64,000 bases of DNA from the NCBI GenBank assembly GCA_050948665.1, contig JBMNEH010000001.1, positions 1,364,001-1,428,000 of the forward strand, written 5' to 3'. The position numbers were made by a program, and so were the translations under genes. This document shows, piece by piece, positions 17,850-26,758 of this stretch; position 1 is the first letter of the stretch, and each line of letters opens with the position of its first letter. The notes under the pieces are model-generated. The model saw only the letters and a list, made by a program, of their open reading frames with translations. It did not search any database and had not been told where the DNA came from. Source of the stretch: JBMNEH01 sp050948665. Its GTDB lineage: Bacteria; Bacillota; Clostridia; Christensenellales; UMGS416.

Positions 17850-18981
17850 AAGCAAGTTAAATTTACTACGAAAAAATGAAAACCCTATGAAAAAAGCACC
17901 TACTGCAGATAAGGAAACCTGTCAAGTTCGGGAAACGTTGCATTCCTATTCAGATGTCTCATTGGGTAAATCACTTTCTGAGGCGCTGGAACTTGAGCAA
18001 GAGGATATGGCGCGGCTTTGTCTTACGCCACTTTATACGGGTGCAAATATACGAGATGCAGTATTTATTGACACAGAAACCACAGGTCTTTCCAGCGGCG
18101 CGGGAACGATCGCATTCCTTATCGGTTTAGGCAGGTTTACATCGGACGGGTTTCATATTACTCAATACTGGATCCAGGATTATCAGCAAGAACCGGATAT
18201 GTTGGAGAATGTTCTGAGCGCACTCTCAAAAGCCTCTTTTCTTGTTTCATACAATGGTAAAAGTTTTGATATCCCCTTACTGGAAACCCGGACGATCATG
18301 AATCGTTTGCGTTTGAAGCCCCTTCCGCACCTGGATTTACTACATGCTTCCCGGAGACTCGTAAGAAGAAGACTCCGTAATTGTTCGCTTAATTGTGTAG
18401 AAACAGGGTTGTTGGGGTCAATACGAGAAGACGATATCCCCGGCGCCCAAATACCTGCGATTTATTATCAATTTCTAAAGGAAGGAAACACGGAACTGCT
18501 GGAGAGGATATTTCTTCACAACGCCCAGGATATCGTATCTATGCCCATGCTGCTCACAAAGTTATGTGGTATCATGAAGCAGCCCGAACAGTCGCATCCG
18601 GAGGATCGCTTAAGCTGCGCAATACTATTCGAAAGACTGGGTGATGCAACTGCTGCTGAAGAGACTTACTCGTCTCTCTGGAAAAATGAACCCGAGGCGG
18701 CGAAGCGCCTTTCACTTTTATACAAACGTGATGGACGTCTTGCGGATGCCTGTAGCGTTTGGCAATATATGGAGACGATGGGCTGGGGAGGTACATTCCC
18801 TTATGTAGAAACCGCAAAAGTGTTGGAGCATACCTATAAAGATTATCCCGGCGCAATAAGGAAGGTGGAAGCATGCCTGGAACAGACCCGAGCATTCGGC
18901 ATAGGCTTTGGCGGAATGGATGCCTCTCTTCGACATCGCCTTCATCGTTTACAGAGAAAGAATAATGGGGGTCAAGCATGA
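17833..18981 (+). CDS. mrfB: RNase H-like exonuclease with TPR tail (MrfB/YprB-like)
   Basis: A 382-residue protein. The DEDD-type nuclease core starts with FIDTETTGLSSGAGTIAFLI (first two acidic residues), continues with FLVSYNGKSFDIPLLETR, and ends with HNAQDIVSMPMLLTKL. The last ~110 residues are helical TPR-like repeats. Start taken at ATG 17833 (GAGGT eight bases before), giving the family-typical SLKSKLNLLRKN; a TTG at 17818 is less likely. The gene begins inside the last 17 bases of mrfA, the same pairing as mrfA-mrfB in B. subtilis, where MrfB is proposed to be the nuclease partner. Confidence 0.88.
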   Translation: MIPSLKSKLNLLRKNENPMKKAPTADKETCQVRETLHSYSDVSLGKSLSEALELEQEDMARLCLTPLYTGANIRDAVFIDTETTGLSSGAGTIAFLIGLGRFTSDGFHITQYWIQDYQQEPDMLENVLSALSKASFLVSYNGKSFDIPLLETRTIMNRLRLKPLPHLDLLHASRRLVRRRLRNCSLNCVETGLLGSIREDDIPGAQIPAIYYQFLKEGNTELLERIFLHNAQDIVSMPMLLTKLCGIMKQPEQSHPEDRLSCAILFERLGDATAAEETYSSLWKNEPEAAKRLSLLYKRDGRLADACSVWQYMETMGWGGTFPYVETAKVLEHTYKDYPGAIRKVEACLEQTRAFGIGFGGMDASLRHRLHRLQRKNNGGQA

Positions 18982-19679
18982 GTTACCAAACATTTCGGGC
19001 GAGGTGTATTGCAAAAAAAGCATATCGTTACCACAGCCTTGGTCAATTTGATAAAGCACTGGAGTTGTATGCAAAGGCAGACGCAATGGGTTTAGCGAAT
19101 GTACTGTATATGACTACGTACGGCAACCTGTTAATCCAACTAGGGGAGTATGACGCTGCTATCCGATTGTTTGACCGCGCCCTCTCTATGGGTATTCAAG
19201 GTACGCGCCGGCTGCAGATTCGTATGAGCCGGGCATTAGCGTATATAAAGCAGGGGAGAACAGCGGAAGCAATCCAAATCATGGAGGACGTGCACAGTAA
19301 AGCTCGTTCCACTGTCACCTATGGTACTCTTGGATATATGTATATTCTGGCCGGAGATTATAAAAAAGCGCTTCCTTTTACACTCGAAGCCATGGATTAC
19401 ACTGATGATGATCCGGTTATTTGTGATAATCTCGCACAGATATATATCCAGCAAGGCAGATGGCAAGATGCAAGAAAAGTTTTAGAAGAAATATACCCTA
19501 ATAATAAAAACCGTGCAGATATCCTGTATCATCTGGCTTTGGTAGAGCAACAGGCAGGCAACCTAAACAAAGCAGCAGATTATGCCCGTGCGGCGTTAAA
19601 GTGTAACATGAACACCCTAAATGACGCATCACCGGAGGCCGTACAGGCTATACTGGACAACTGCTCTTCCAAGTCATAA
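18978..19679 (+). CDS. TPR-repeat protein
   Basis: A 233-residue soluble protein made of about five tetratricopeptide units (YHSLGQFDKALELYAKADAM, LIQLGEYDAAIRLFDRALSM, YILAGDYKKALPFTLEAMDY, YIQQGRWQDARKVLEEIYP, QAGNLNKAADYARAALKC). No signal peptide or enzyme domain. It overlaps the mrfB-like gene by four bases (ATGA), so it belongs to the same transcript and may be a scaffold for the repair pair; that role is inference from position only. Confidence 0.85.
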   Translation: MSYQTFRARCIAKKAYRYHSLGQFDKALELYAKADAMGLANVLYMTTYGNLLIQLGEYDAAIRLFDRALSMGIQGTRRLQIRMSRALAYIKQGRTAEAIQIMEDVHSKARSTVTYGTLGYMYILAGDYKKALPFTLEAMDYTDDDPVICDNLAQIYIQQGRWQDARKVLEEIYPNNKNRADILYHLALVEQQAGNLNKAADYARAALKCNMNTLNDASPEAVQAILDNCSSKS

Positions 19680-19804
19680 GGAAATTTAATAACTCCGAAT
19701 TTTGTATTCTCTTTTTTAAAGATAATGTATGATAGATTATAATGAAATTATTATCAATAAATCGAATTTTACTAATGTTTGATCTGTTTTAAGGAGGTTC
19801 TGCC

Positions 19805-20380
19805 GTGTATCACTTTTTTGCCTATTTGTCCCGAATGAAGTATATCAACCGTTGGTCTTTGATGCGAAACACCCGCACCGAAAACATTCAGGAGCACTCA
19901 CAACAGGTTGCCGTATTAGCGCATATGCTTGCTACCATACGTAATCTGCGCTTCGGGGGAAATGTGGATACCGGTCGTGTTACAGAACTTGCTGTGTTTC
20001 ACGAAACAAGCGAGGTTATTACCGGGGATTTGCCGACACCTATTAAATATTATAATCCGCAGATACATAGTGCCTATAAGGATATTGAGTCAGAGGCAAA
20101 TCGTAAGCTTTTGGCAATGCTACCAGAAGATATGGCGAATGCTTATGAAAATGTTCTTGCCTCAAATGAAGTAGAATGTTTACGGCTTGTCAAAGCGGCT
20201 GATAAGTTGTCCGCCTATTTAAAATGCGTGGAAGAGATGGATACCGGCAACAGGGATTTTGATAAAGCCGCACAATCCATCCGGAGGGAGCTTAATGCTA
20301 TGAAAGACGTTCCAGAGATTGAAGTATTCTTTGCAGAGTATGAACCAAGCTACCACCTGACACTTGACGAACTGAACTAA
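19805..20380 (+). CDS. yfbR: HD-domain 5'-deoxynucleotidase (YfbR-like)
   Basis: A 191-residue metal-dependent phosphohydrolase. HD-domain ligands are visible: NIQEHSQQVAVLAHML (first His), AVFHETSEVITGDLPTP (His and acidic pair) and VKAADKLSAYLKC (late Asp). YfbR removes phosphate from deoxynucleoside 5'-monophosphates. GTG start with a strong RBS AAGGAGGT. Upstream, TATAAT at 19738-19743 gives a likely promoter with a weak -35. The nucleotide specificity is inferred from the family. Confidence 0.88.
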   Translation: MYHFFAYLSRMKYINRWSLMRNTRTENIQEHSQQVAVLAHMLATIRNLRFGGNVDTGRVTELAVFHETSEVITGDLPTPIKYYNPQIHSAYKDIESEANRKLLAMLPEDMANAYENVLASNEVECLRLVKAADKLSAYLKCVEEMDTGNRDFDKAAQSIRRELNAMKDVPEIEVFFAEYEPSYHLTLDELN

Positions 20381-20382
20381 AT

Positions 20383-20411
20383 TTGCTAACCAATACACGA
20401 TATGATATAAT
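20383..20411 (+). promoter_or_regulatory. Sigma-A promoter for secA
   Basis: TTGCTA (20383-20388), 17-base spacer, TATAAT (20406-20411). It lies 36 bases before the chosen secA start. Confidence 0.7.
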
Positions 20412-20446
20412 CTCTGCTGGATATTATGGAGAGGTGTGACCGTGAA

Positions 20447-23155
20447 GTGCCTTCATTCTTAAGAAAATTGTTTCCAAGTGCCAATGAGAGAGAACTGCAG
20501 AAACTGGAGCATATCGTAGATAAAATAGAAGCTCTGGAGCCTTATTATCATGCGATGAAAAACAGCGAACTTCAGGGACAGACTGCTAAACTGAAAGAAC
20601 GTTACGCTTCCGGTGAAACGCTGGATAATTTACTTCCGGACGCCTTCGCCGTAATGCGGGAGGCGATTGTGCGAGTACTGCACAAGCGTCTGTTTCATGT
20701 GCAACTCATAGGTGGTATCGTGCTTCATCAAGGGCGTATTGCCGAGATGCTGACCGGTGAAGGGAAGACTTTTGTAGCCCCGCTGGCTGCCTATTTAAAC
20801 GCCCTTTCCGGTGAAGGTGTTCACGTGGTAACCGTAAATGATTATTTAGCACGCTATCATGGGGAAATGATGGGATTGGTTTTCAGCTACCTGGGTATGA
20901 CCGTAGGTCTGGTCGTTTCTCAAATGAATTCGGCGGATAAACGCCGCGCTTACTTGGCAGACGTAACTTACGGCACTAATAATGAATTCGGCTTCGACTA
21001 TCTACGGGATAATATGGTCATTCACATTCAGGATCAGGTGCAACGTCCCTTGCACTTTGCTATTGTAGACGAAGTTGATTCTATCTTAATTGACGAAGCA
21101 CGTACACCATTGATTATCTCTGGCAAAGGTGATAAGTCTACCGATTTATATCAAAAAGCAGATCAATTTGTCTGCCGCCTTAAGCCCGGCGAAGAGAACG
21201 ATTATGAGTATGACGAGAAGCAACGCACTGTTCGCCTGACCGATCAGGGTACTGCAAAAGCAGAACTGTTTTTTGACATAGCAAATTTGGGAGATGCAGA
21301 AAACGGGGAGATCAGTCACCATATACAGCAAGGACTGAAAGCGCATGCTATGATGCTTCGCGACAGAGATTACATCGTAAAAGATGACCAGATCATCATT
21401 GTCGACGAGTTCACCGGACGCCTGATGATTGGCCGCCGTTTCTCGGAAGGCCTTCATCAAGCAATCGAGGCCAAGGAACACGTCAGCATACAGAATGAGA
21501 GCAAAACACTTGCTACCATTACCATTCAAAACTACTTCCGTATGTATAAGAAGCTTGCAGGTATGACAGGAACCGCAAAAACAGAGGAGCAGGAATTTAA
21601 GGTCATCTACAATATGGATGTGGTGCAGATTCCTACAAATCGACCAATGATCCGTATAGACGAGACAGATGTTGTTTATCGTACAGAGATGGGTAAATTC
21701 GAAGCAGTGATAGAGGATATCGCCCGTAATTATCGACTGCGTCGTCCTGTACTCGTGGGTACGGTCTCAGTGGAGAAATCAGAGCTTCTTTCCTCCATGT
21801 TGAAGAAACGCGGGATTTTGCATACGGTTTTAAATGCCAAGCATCATGAAAAAGAAGCAGAGATCATCGCTCAGGCAGGAAAAACAGGCGCCGTAACTAT
21901 CGCAACGAATATGGCCGGTCGAGGCACTGATATTCTGCTTGGAGGAAATGCCGATTTCCTTGCCCGAAGGGAGATGCGTCAAAAAGAATACGCAGATGAC
22001 CAAATAGAAATGGCTGTCAGCTATGGCGAAACGGAAGATGAGGCAGTTCTTGCATCCCGCCAATTATATCAGGAACTTGTTGAAAAATACAGCCAGGAAA
22101 CCGAAGCTGAACACAAAAAAGTGGTTGCGTTAGGCGGTTTGTATGTTATCGGAACAGAGCGTCATGAATCGCGGCGCATTGATAACCAGCTTCGCGGCCG
22201 TTCCGGCCGACAAGGTGATCCTGGTTCTTCTCGTTTTTATATATCTTTGGAAGATGATATCATGCGTCTTTTCGGTTCTGACAGATTACAGGGGCTGATG
22301 AACAATATCGGTATGGATGACACCATCCCGCTAGAGTTTAAAATGTTGTCCAAGCAGATTGAAAATGCACAAAAGCGGGTTGAAGCACGAAACTTCGGCA
22401 TCCGAAAAAGCGTATTGGAATACGATGATGTAATGAACCAACAGCGCCAAATCATCTATTCTCAGCGCGCAAGTGTACTGCGTGGCGAGGATATGTTCGA
22501 TGCCGTAAAGGGTATGATGGAATCTATTATTGACCGTCTTATAGAGCGTCATGCACCCGAATCTGTAGGTGCTTCCGAGTGGACTCTTCCACAGCTATAT
22601 GAAGAATTTCAGGATATGCGTATACCGATAGGGGACTACACTCTGGATGATGAAGCACGTTATAAGCTGAATTCTCTTACATTAAAAAATCATCTTATGG
22701 ACAATTTATTGGCTCTCTACTCTGAGAAAGAAGGGAAAATTTCCGATGCAGGCGTAGATATGCGTGAGGTAGAGCGAGTCGTAATGCTCCAGACAGTAGA
22801 CCGTCACTGGATGAATCATATTGACGATATGGACCAGCTTCGTCGGGGCATCGGTCTTAGAGCTCTCGGACAGCAGAACCCCATTGTGGAATACAAATTT
22901 GAGGGATTCGACATGTTTGAAAACATGGTGCAATCCATACAAGAGGATACGATATCCCTTCTATTTCGTATTCGCGCAGAGAAAGCTACTGAACGCAAGC
23001 AGATTGCCAGAATAACCTCTACCTCCTCCGCAGAAACGGCTTCCGGACCCCAAAAACCTGTAAAAAACAAGCCGGAGGAGAAGATCGGTCGCAATAGCCC
23101 CTGCCCCTGTGGTAGTGGGAAAAAATATAAAAACTGTTGCGGAAAATCAGCATAG
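20447..23155 (+). CDS. secA: Preprotein translocase ATPase SecA
   Basis: A 902-residue motor that drives proteins through SecYEG. Walker A MLTGEGKTFVAPLAAYLN, Walker B region IVDEVDSILIDEARTPL, MTGTAKTEEQEF, TNMAGRGTDILLGGN, GLYVIGTERHESRRIDNQLR, RSGRQGDPGSSRFY and the C-terminal zinc-binding SEC-C motif NSPCPCGSGKKYKNCCG are all present. GTG at 20447 is preferred to ATG 20426 because GAGGTG (20431-20436) is well spaced for it and the resulting N-terminus matches the family. prfB follows after 14 bases, the conserved secA-prfB order. The usual hpf gene is not upstream; yfbR is there instead. Confidence 0.95.
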   Translation: MPSFLRKLFPSANERELQKLEHIVDKIEALEPYYHAMKNSELQGQTAKLKERYASGETLDNLLPDAFAVMREAIVRVLHKRLFHVQLIGGIVLHQGRIAEMLTGEGKTFVAPLAAYLNALSGEGVHVVTVNDYLARYHGEMMGLVFSYLGMTVGLVVSQMNSADKRRAYLADVTYGTNNEFGFDYLRDNMVIHIQDQVQRPLHFAIVDEVDSILIDEARTPLIISGKGDKSTDLYQKADQFVCRLKPGEENDYEYDEKQRTVRLTDQGTAKAELFFDIANLGDAENGEISHHIQQGLKAHAMMLRDRDYIVKDDQIIIVDEFTGRLMIGRRFSEGLHQAIEAKEHVSIQNESKTLATITIQNYFRMYKKLAGMTGTAKTEEQEFKVIYNMDVVQIPTNRPMIRIDETDVVYRTEMGKFEAVIEDIARNYRLRRPVLVGTVSVEKSELLSSMLKKRGILHTVLNAKHHEKEAEIIAQAGKTGAVTIATNMAGRGTDILLGGNADFLARREMRQKEYADDQIEMAVSYGETEDEAVLASRQLYQELVEKYSQETEAEHKKVVALGGLYVIGTERHESRRIDNQLRGRSGRQGDPGSSRFYISLEDDIMRLFGSDRLQGLMNNIGMDDTIPLEFKMLSKQIENAQKRVEARNFGIRKSVLEYDDVMNQQRQIIYSQRASVLRGEDMFDAVKGMMESIIDRLIERHAPESVGASEWTLPQLYEEFQDMRIPIGDYTLDDEARYKLNSLTLKNHLMDNLLALYSEKEGKISDAGVDMREVERVVMLQTVDRHWMNHIDDMDQLRRGIGLRALGQQNPIVEYKFEGFDMFENMVQSIQEDTISLLFRIRAEKATERKQIARITSTSSAETASGPQKPVKNKPEEKIGRNSPCPCGSGKKYKNCCGKSA

Positions 23156-23169
23156 AAGGATGTGAAAAG

Positions 23170-24268
23170 ATGGTGCAACTAGATGCTGCTGCTTTGCAGT
23201 TGCAGAAAATACGGGCAATCATCACAGAAGCGGGGGATTCACTTTGACTTGGCCTCTTTAAGAGAAAGATTAAAAGAATACCATGCCGAGTTGGAAGATC
23301 CTCAGCTATGGAACGAACCCGAGAAGGCACAAAACGTTAATCGGGGGCTTCGTATTACCGAGGATAAAATAAACAAATATGAGAAGTTAGTAGCACGTGC
23401 AGACGATATTGAGGTGCTGATTGAGCTTGGCCAGACAGAGGAAGACGATTCGATTATCGAAGAAGTTCTGGGCGAGTTGAACGATCTTCAAAAAAATGCA
23501 GAAAGCCTACAACTGGAAACATTGCTTTCCGGGCCTTACGATGCCAACAACGCAATACTTTCTCTTCATGCAGGCGCAGGCGGGACGGAAGCACAAGACT
23601 GGACTCAAATGCTGTACCGTATGTATACCCGATGGTGTGAGCGGAAAGGTTATCAGTTAAAACTGCTGGATTATCTAGAAGGTGACGAAGCAGGGATTAA
23701 AAGTGTTGCCTTTAGCATAGAAGGCCTGCATGCATATGGCTACCTGAAGGCAGAAAAGGGTGTACATCGTCTTGTGCGTATTTCTCCCTTTGATGCCTCT
23801 TCACGAAGACACACTTCCTTCACCTCGCTGGATGTGGTACCGGAAATCGATGATGCACCGGACATTGTAATTCGCCCGGAGGACCTTCGTATTGATACTT
23901 ATCGTTCCAGTGGCGCCGGCGGTCAACATGTCAATAAGACAGATTCTGCGGTTCGAATCACCCATATACCCACCGGAATTGTCGTTTCCTGCCAAACTGA
24001 GCGCTCGCAAATACAAAACAGAGAAACCTGTATGCGTATGCTGATGAGCCACTTGGTTGAACGGCAGGAAGAAGAACGTATGCAGGAAATGAACCAGATT
24101 CAAGGCGAATTAAAGAAGATTGAATGGGGAAGTCAGATAAGATCTTATGTCTTCCACCCCTATTCTATGGTAAAGGATCATCGCACAGGTGCTGAGACAG
24201 CGAATGTTAATGGTGTAATGGACGGTGATTTAGATCCCTTTATTTTTGAGTATCTAAAGAAAATGTGA
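23170..24268 (+). CDS. prfB: Peptide chain release factor 2, expressed through a programmed +1 frameshift
   Basis: Translation starts at ATG 23170 (RBS GAAGGATG) and reads 25 codons to an in-frame TGA at 23245-23247, in the context CTTTGAC. A +1 shift on CTT (23242-23244) continues at GAC 23246 and runs to 24268, giving a 365-residue RF2. Domain features in the second frame: the peptidyl-tRNA hydrolysis loop GGQ in SSGAGGQHVNKTDSAV, and stop recognition SPF in RLVRISPFDASSRRH. RF2 reads UGA and UAA; low RF2 favours the shift at its own UGA, an autoregulatory loop known in most bacteria. Coupled to secA by a 14-base gap. Confidence 0.95.
23232..23248 (+). promoter_or_regulatory. prfB programmed frameshift signal
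   Basis: Purine-rich SD-like run GGGGGA (23232-23237), then TTCA, the slippery CTT (23242-23244) and TGAC (23245-23248). In Escherichia coli the G-run sits three bases before CTT; here five bases separate GGGGG from CTT. Confidence 0.85.
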
Positions 24269-24277
24269 GGTAATTCC

Positions 24278-25423
24278 ATGAAAAAGTCGCTTTTTGCCGC
24301 TATTGTGCTTCTTGCTGTATTCTTAGTGGCTGGCTGCACCCCTGCCGTAATGGAAGCAACTTTGCCGCCGATTGAGGCGGAAAATACCAGTCCTGTAACT
24401 GTTCAGCCTACTGAAAATCCGACCCCGACTCCTACGGAAACCCCTGTACCTACAGAGGAACCTACTCCTGAACCAACCCCTGAGCCAACACCGGATCCAT
24501 TTTATGCGCCAGAAGGCAAATCTCCTACGACAGGTTTGGATTATTCCGGGTTATATCAGCCTATTCTGACGACTATAGGTAATACAGATAAGGCACGACC
24601 CGCTTGGGGTCTGTCAAAGGCTGATATAGTATACGAAATACTGATGGAAGGTCAGTCTGTTACCCGATTAAGTGCTGTTTTCAATGATGAAAAGCCAACC
24701 GTGGTTGGTTCAATTCGTTCTGCAAGGTATCCTTTCGTACACGAATGGGCAGCTTGGGAAAACGCGCCGATTGTTTTTTATGGCGGACCTACAGTAGACC
24801 GGTTCAATGCTGTGAATTTGCTCTACAAATACGGATTTAAGCAGGAACAGTTACTAAATGGAATGTGGGGGCGAAACAATGCTTATTTCACACGCCAATC
24901 CAATCGGGGCGCGCCTCATAATGCAACAGCTGATCTTCAACTTGTAACACTTAACTATTACGGCGACACCGAACTGGAGCATGAAAAGCAATTCACTTTT
25001 GATGCCCGTGCGACTGATAGCCTTACCGTTTCCGCAACCCAAGTCACGATCCAGTTTAAAGGTACATCCGAAATGGTGTCTTCAGCATTCATGTATGACG
25101 CCAGCTTACTTGGCTATGTTTGGTACTCTGAGGTTGATGAAGCACAGACTGATTACGAGGGAAATACTCTTGTTTATCAAAATGTAGTTGCTCGTCATGT
25201 GGATCATATAACCAGTGAAAAATGGTATGTGGATACCAATCCATTGGGCGAAGGTGCAGCAGATTTTTTTATCGGCGGGAAGTATGTACACGGTACATGG
25301 AAAAGGGATGATTTGAAATCCCGTGTCTATTATTATGATGATATGGGAAATGAAGTGCTTTTCCTGCCCGGAAAGACCTGGATTTGCATAGTCCGTAGTG
25401 ACGGATACGCGATTTATGAGTAA
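24278..25423 (+). CDS. YerB-like lipoprotein (DUF3048)
   Basis: A 381-residue exported lipoprotein. Signal peptide MKKSLFAAIVLLAVFLVAGC ends in the lipobox VAGC with the acylated Cys at residue 20. A Pro/Thr/Glu linker (about residues 25-75) is followed by the DUF3048 core: SPTTGLDYSG, ADIVYEILMEGQSVTRLSAV, SARYPFVHEW and, in the C-terminal part, GKYVHGTWKRDD. Function of the family is not established. RBS GAGG. It follows prfB by nine bases and overlaps the cyclase gene by eight bases. Confidence 0.87.
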   Translation: MKKSLFAAIVLLAVFLVAGCTPAVMEATLPPIEAENTSPVTVQPTENPTPTPTETPVPTEEPTPEPTPEPTPDPFYAPEGKSPTTGLDYSGLYQPILTTIGNTDKARPAWGLSKADIVYEILMEGQSVTRLSAVFNDEKPTVVGSIRSARYPFVHEWAAWENAPIVFYGGPTVDRFNAVNLLYKYGFKQEQLLNGMWGRNNAYFTRQSNRGAPHNATADLQLVTLNYYGDTELEHEKQFTFDARATDSLTVSATQVTIQFKGTSEMVSSAFMYDASLLGYVWYSEVDEAQTDYEGNTLVYQNVVARHVDHITSEKWYVDTNPLGEGAADFFIGGKYVHGTWKRDDLKSRVYYYDDMGNEVLFLPGKTWICIVRSDGYAIYE

Positions 25424-26069
25424 GTATATCGATATTACACTGCCGATTTCAGATGAACTTACCAACTGGCCGGGGGATCCGCCCCTAACCCTGGAAAAAT
25501 TGCAGTGTATACAACGAGGAGATAATTGTAATGTTACAGCTATGTCTTCGACCGTACACTTTGGTACACATATAGACGCGCCATTTCACTTTCTGGATGA
25601 CGGAATGACCGTGGAGCAGCTTTCGTTGGATTTACTCATCGGCGACGTGTATGTTTTGGATATTGGATATACTTTGCGAAACATTATCGTTGAGGATATT
25701 TCCGATGTACCGGAAGGATGCAAGCGCCTGTTATTCAGAACAGGCAATTCCAGGCTTGGATATTTAGGTGATTCTATATTCCACGCAGATTACTTCGGTT
25801 TAACTGCAGAAGCCTCTCGTGAGCTCGTAAAACGTGGCATTTTTCTAATCGGGCTGGATTATTATTCCATCGGCTGTTTTAAAGAGATTGAAACAGTACA
25901 TAGAATTTTTCTGTCGCAGCCCGGATCTATTGCACTTGAAGCGGTGGATTTGCGTAACGTAACTCAAGGATGGTATCGTCTTCTATGCCTTCCTCTACGG
26001 ATAAGCGGTTCAGATGGCGCTCCCTGCCGATGTATTTTGGAGAAAAAAGATGAAGGAAAAAGCAAGTAA
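25416..26069 (+). CDS. Cyclase family protein (kynurenine formamidase-like)
   Basis: A 217-residue metal-dependent hydrolase. The defining metal site is HFGTHIDAPFHF near residue 45; DITLPISDELTNWPGDPP at the start and GIFLIGLDYYSIG later are also typical. Family members hydrolyse N-formylkynurenine or similar amides, but many are unassigned. Start ATG 25416 lies inside the end of the lipoprotein gene, giving the family-typical DITLPIS N-terminus; GTG 25398 is an alternative. The next gene starts inside its 3' end. No tryptophan-catabolic neighbours, so the substrate is open. Confidence 0.85.
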   Translation: MSKYIDITLPISDELTNWPGDPPLTLEKLQCIQRGDNCNVTAMSSTVHFGTHIDAPFHFLDDGMTVEQLSLDLLIGDVYVLDIGYTLRNIIVEDISDVPEGCKRLLFRTGNSRLGYLGDSIFHADYFGLTAEASRELVKRGIFLIGLDYYSIGCFKEIETVHRIFLSQPGSIALEAVDLRNVTQGWYRLLCLPLRISGSDGAPCRCILEKKDEGKSK

Positions 26070-26757
26070 ACTTTTATGGTATGGCCTGTCTTCCATCGCA
26101 GGACTACTGCTTGCTCTTGCCTTTGCCTTGACCGGTATTGAAGCTGTAGCTTTTAATCGTGACAGATATGAAAACGCATATGCACGGCTCCATACTGCTG
26201 CAGATATCGGAGTTTCCCAAGACGAACTCATAGGGATCACAGATCAGGTTATTCTATACCTTAGAGGGGAGTATCCTGATCTGTTTCGCATAAGCGAAAT
26301 TAACGGAGTTCCGCAGAGTACCTTTCGCGAGAGGGAAATTCTTCATATGATGGATGTGAAAGCTCTTTTTCAGAGAGGTTATCTGCTTCGTGGAATTGCC
26401 TTTGGTGCCTCTGCAACAATTATTTGCTTTTCTGTTTTTTTTCTCAAACAGAAGAGTCTCTCTTTTATACTAATCGGCTACGAAATCGGTGTCGGAATAC
26501 TATTGTCTCTTTGTATATTGGTGGGTGTGTACTTTTCTCTTGATTTTAGTAAAGCTTTTATTCAGTTTCATCATGTTTTTTTTACAAATGATATGTGGTT
26601 GCTTTCTCACAATGATATGTTGATACAGATGTTCCCGGAGCAGTTTTTCAGCGAAATGACGTTTGCAATCCTTGTGCATATGATCTTATGGGTCATTGTT
26701 CCATTACTTTTAGTTATAGTCGCTCAGATTATATTGAAATACAGGAAAAATAAATGA
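26050..26757 (+). CDS. TIGR01906/DUF1461-type integral membrane protein
   Basis: A 235-residue membrane protein. One N-terminal helix (about residues 8-30), an extracytoplasmic loop of about 80 residues with EREILHMMDVKALFQ, then three more helices, with FTNDMWLLSHNDMLIQMFPE between the last two. This HNDMLI...MFPE segment is the hallmark I associate with the family. Function unknown. ATG 26050 is chosen since GGAGAAAAAAG lies just upstream; the gene overlaps the cyclase by 20 bases. tsaD follows two bases later. Confidence 0.82.
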   Translation: MKEKASKLLWYGLSSIAGLLLALAFALTGIEAVAFNRDRYENAYARLHTAADIGVSQDELIGITDQVILYLRGEYPDLFRISEINGVPQSTFREREILHMMDVKALFQRGYLLRGIAFGASATIICFSVFFLKQKSLSFILIGYEIGVGILLSLCILVGVYFSLDFSKAFIQFHHVFFTNDMWLLSHNDMLIQMFPEQFFSEMTFAILVHMILWVIVPLLLVIVAQIILKYRKNK

Positions 26758-26758
26758 C

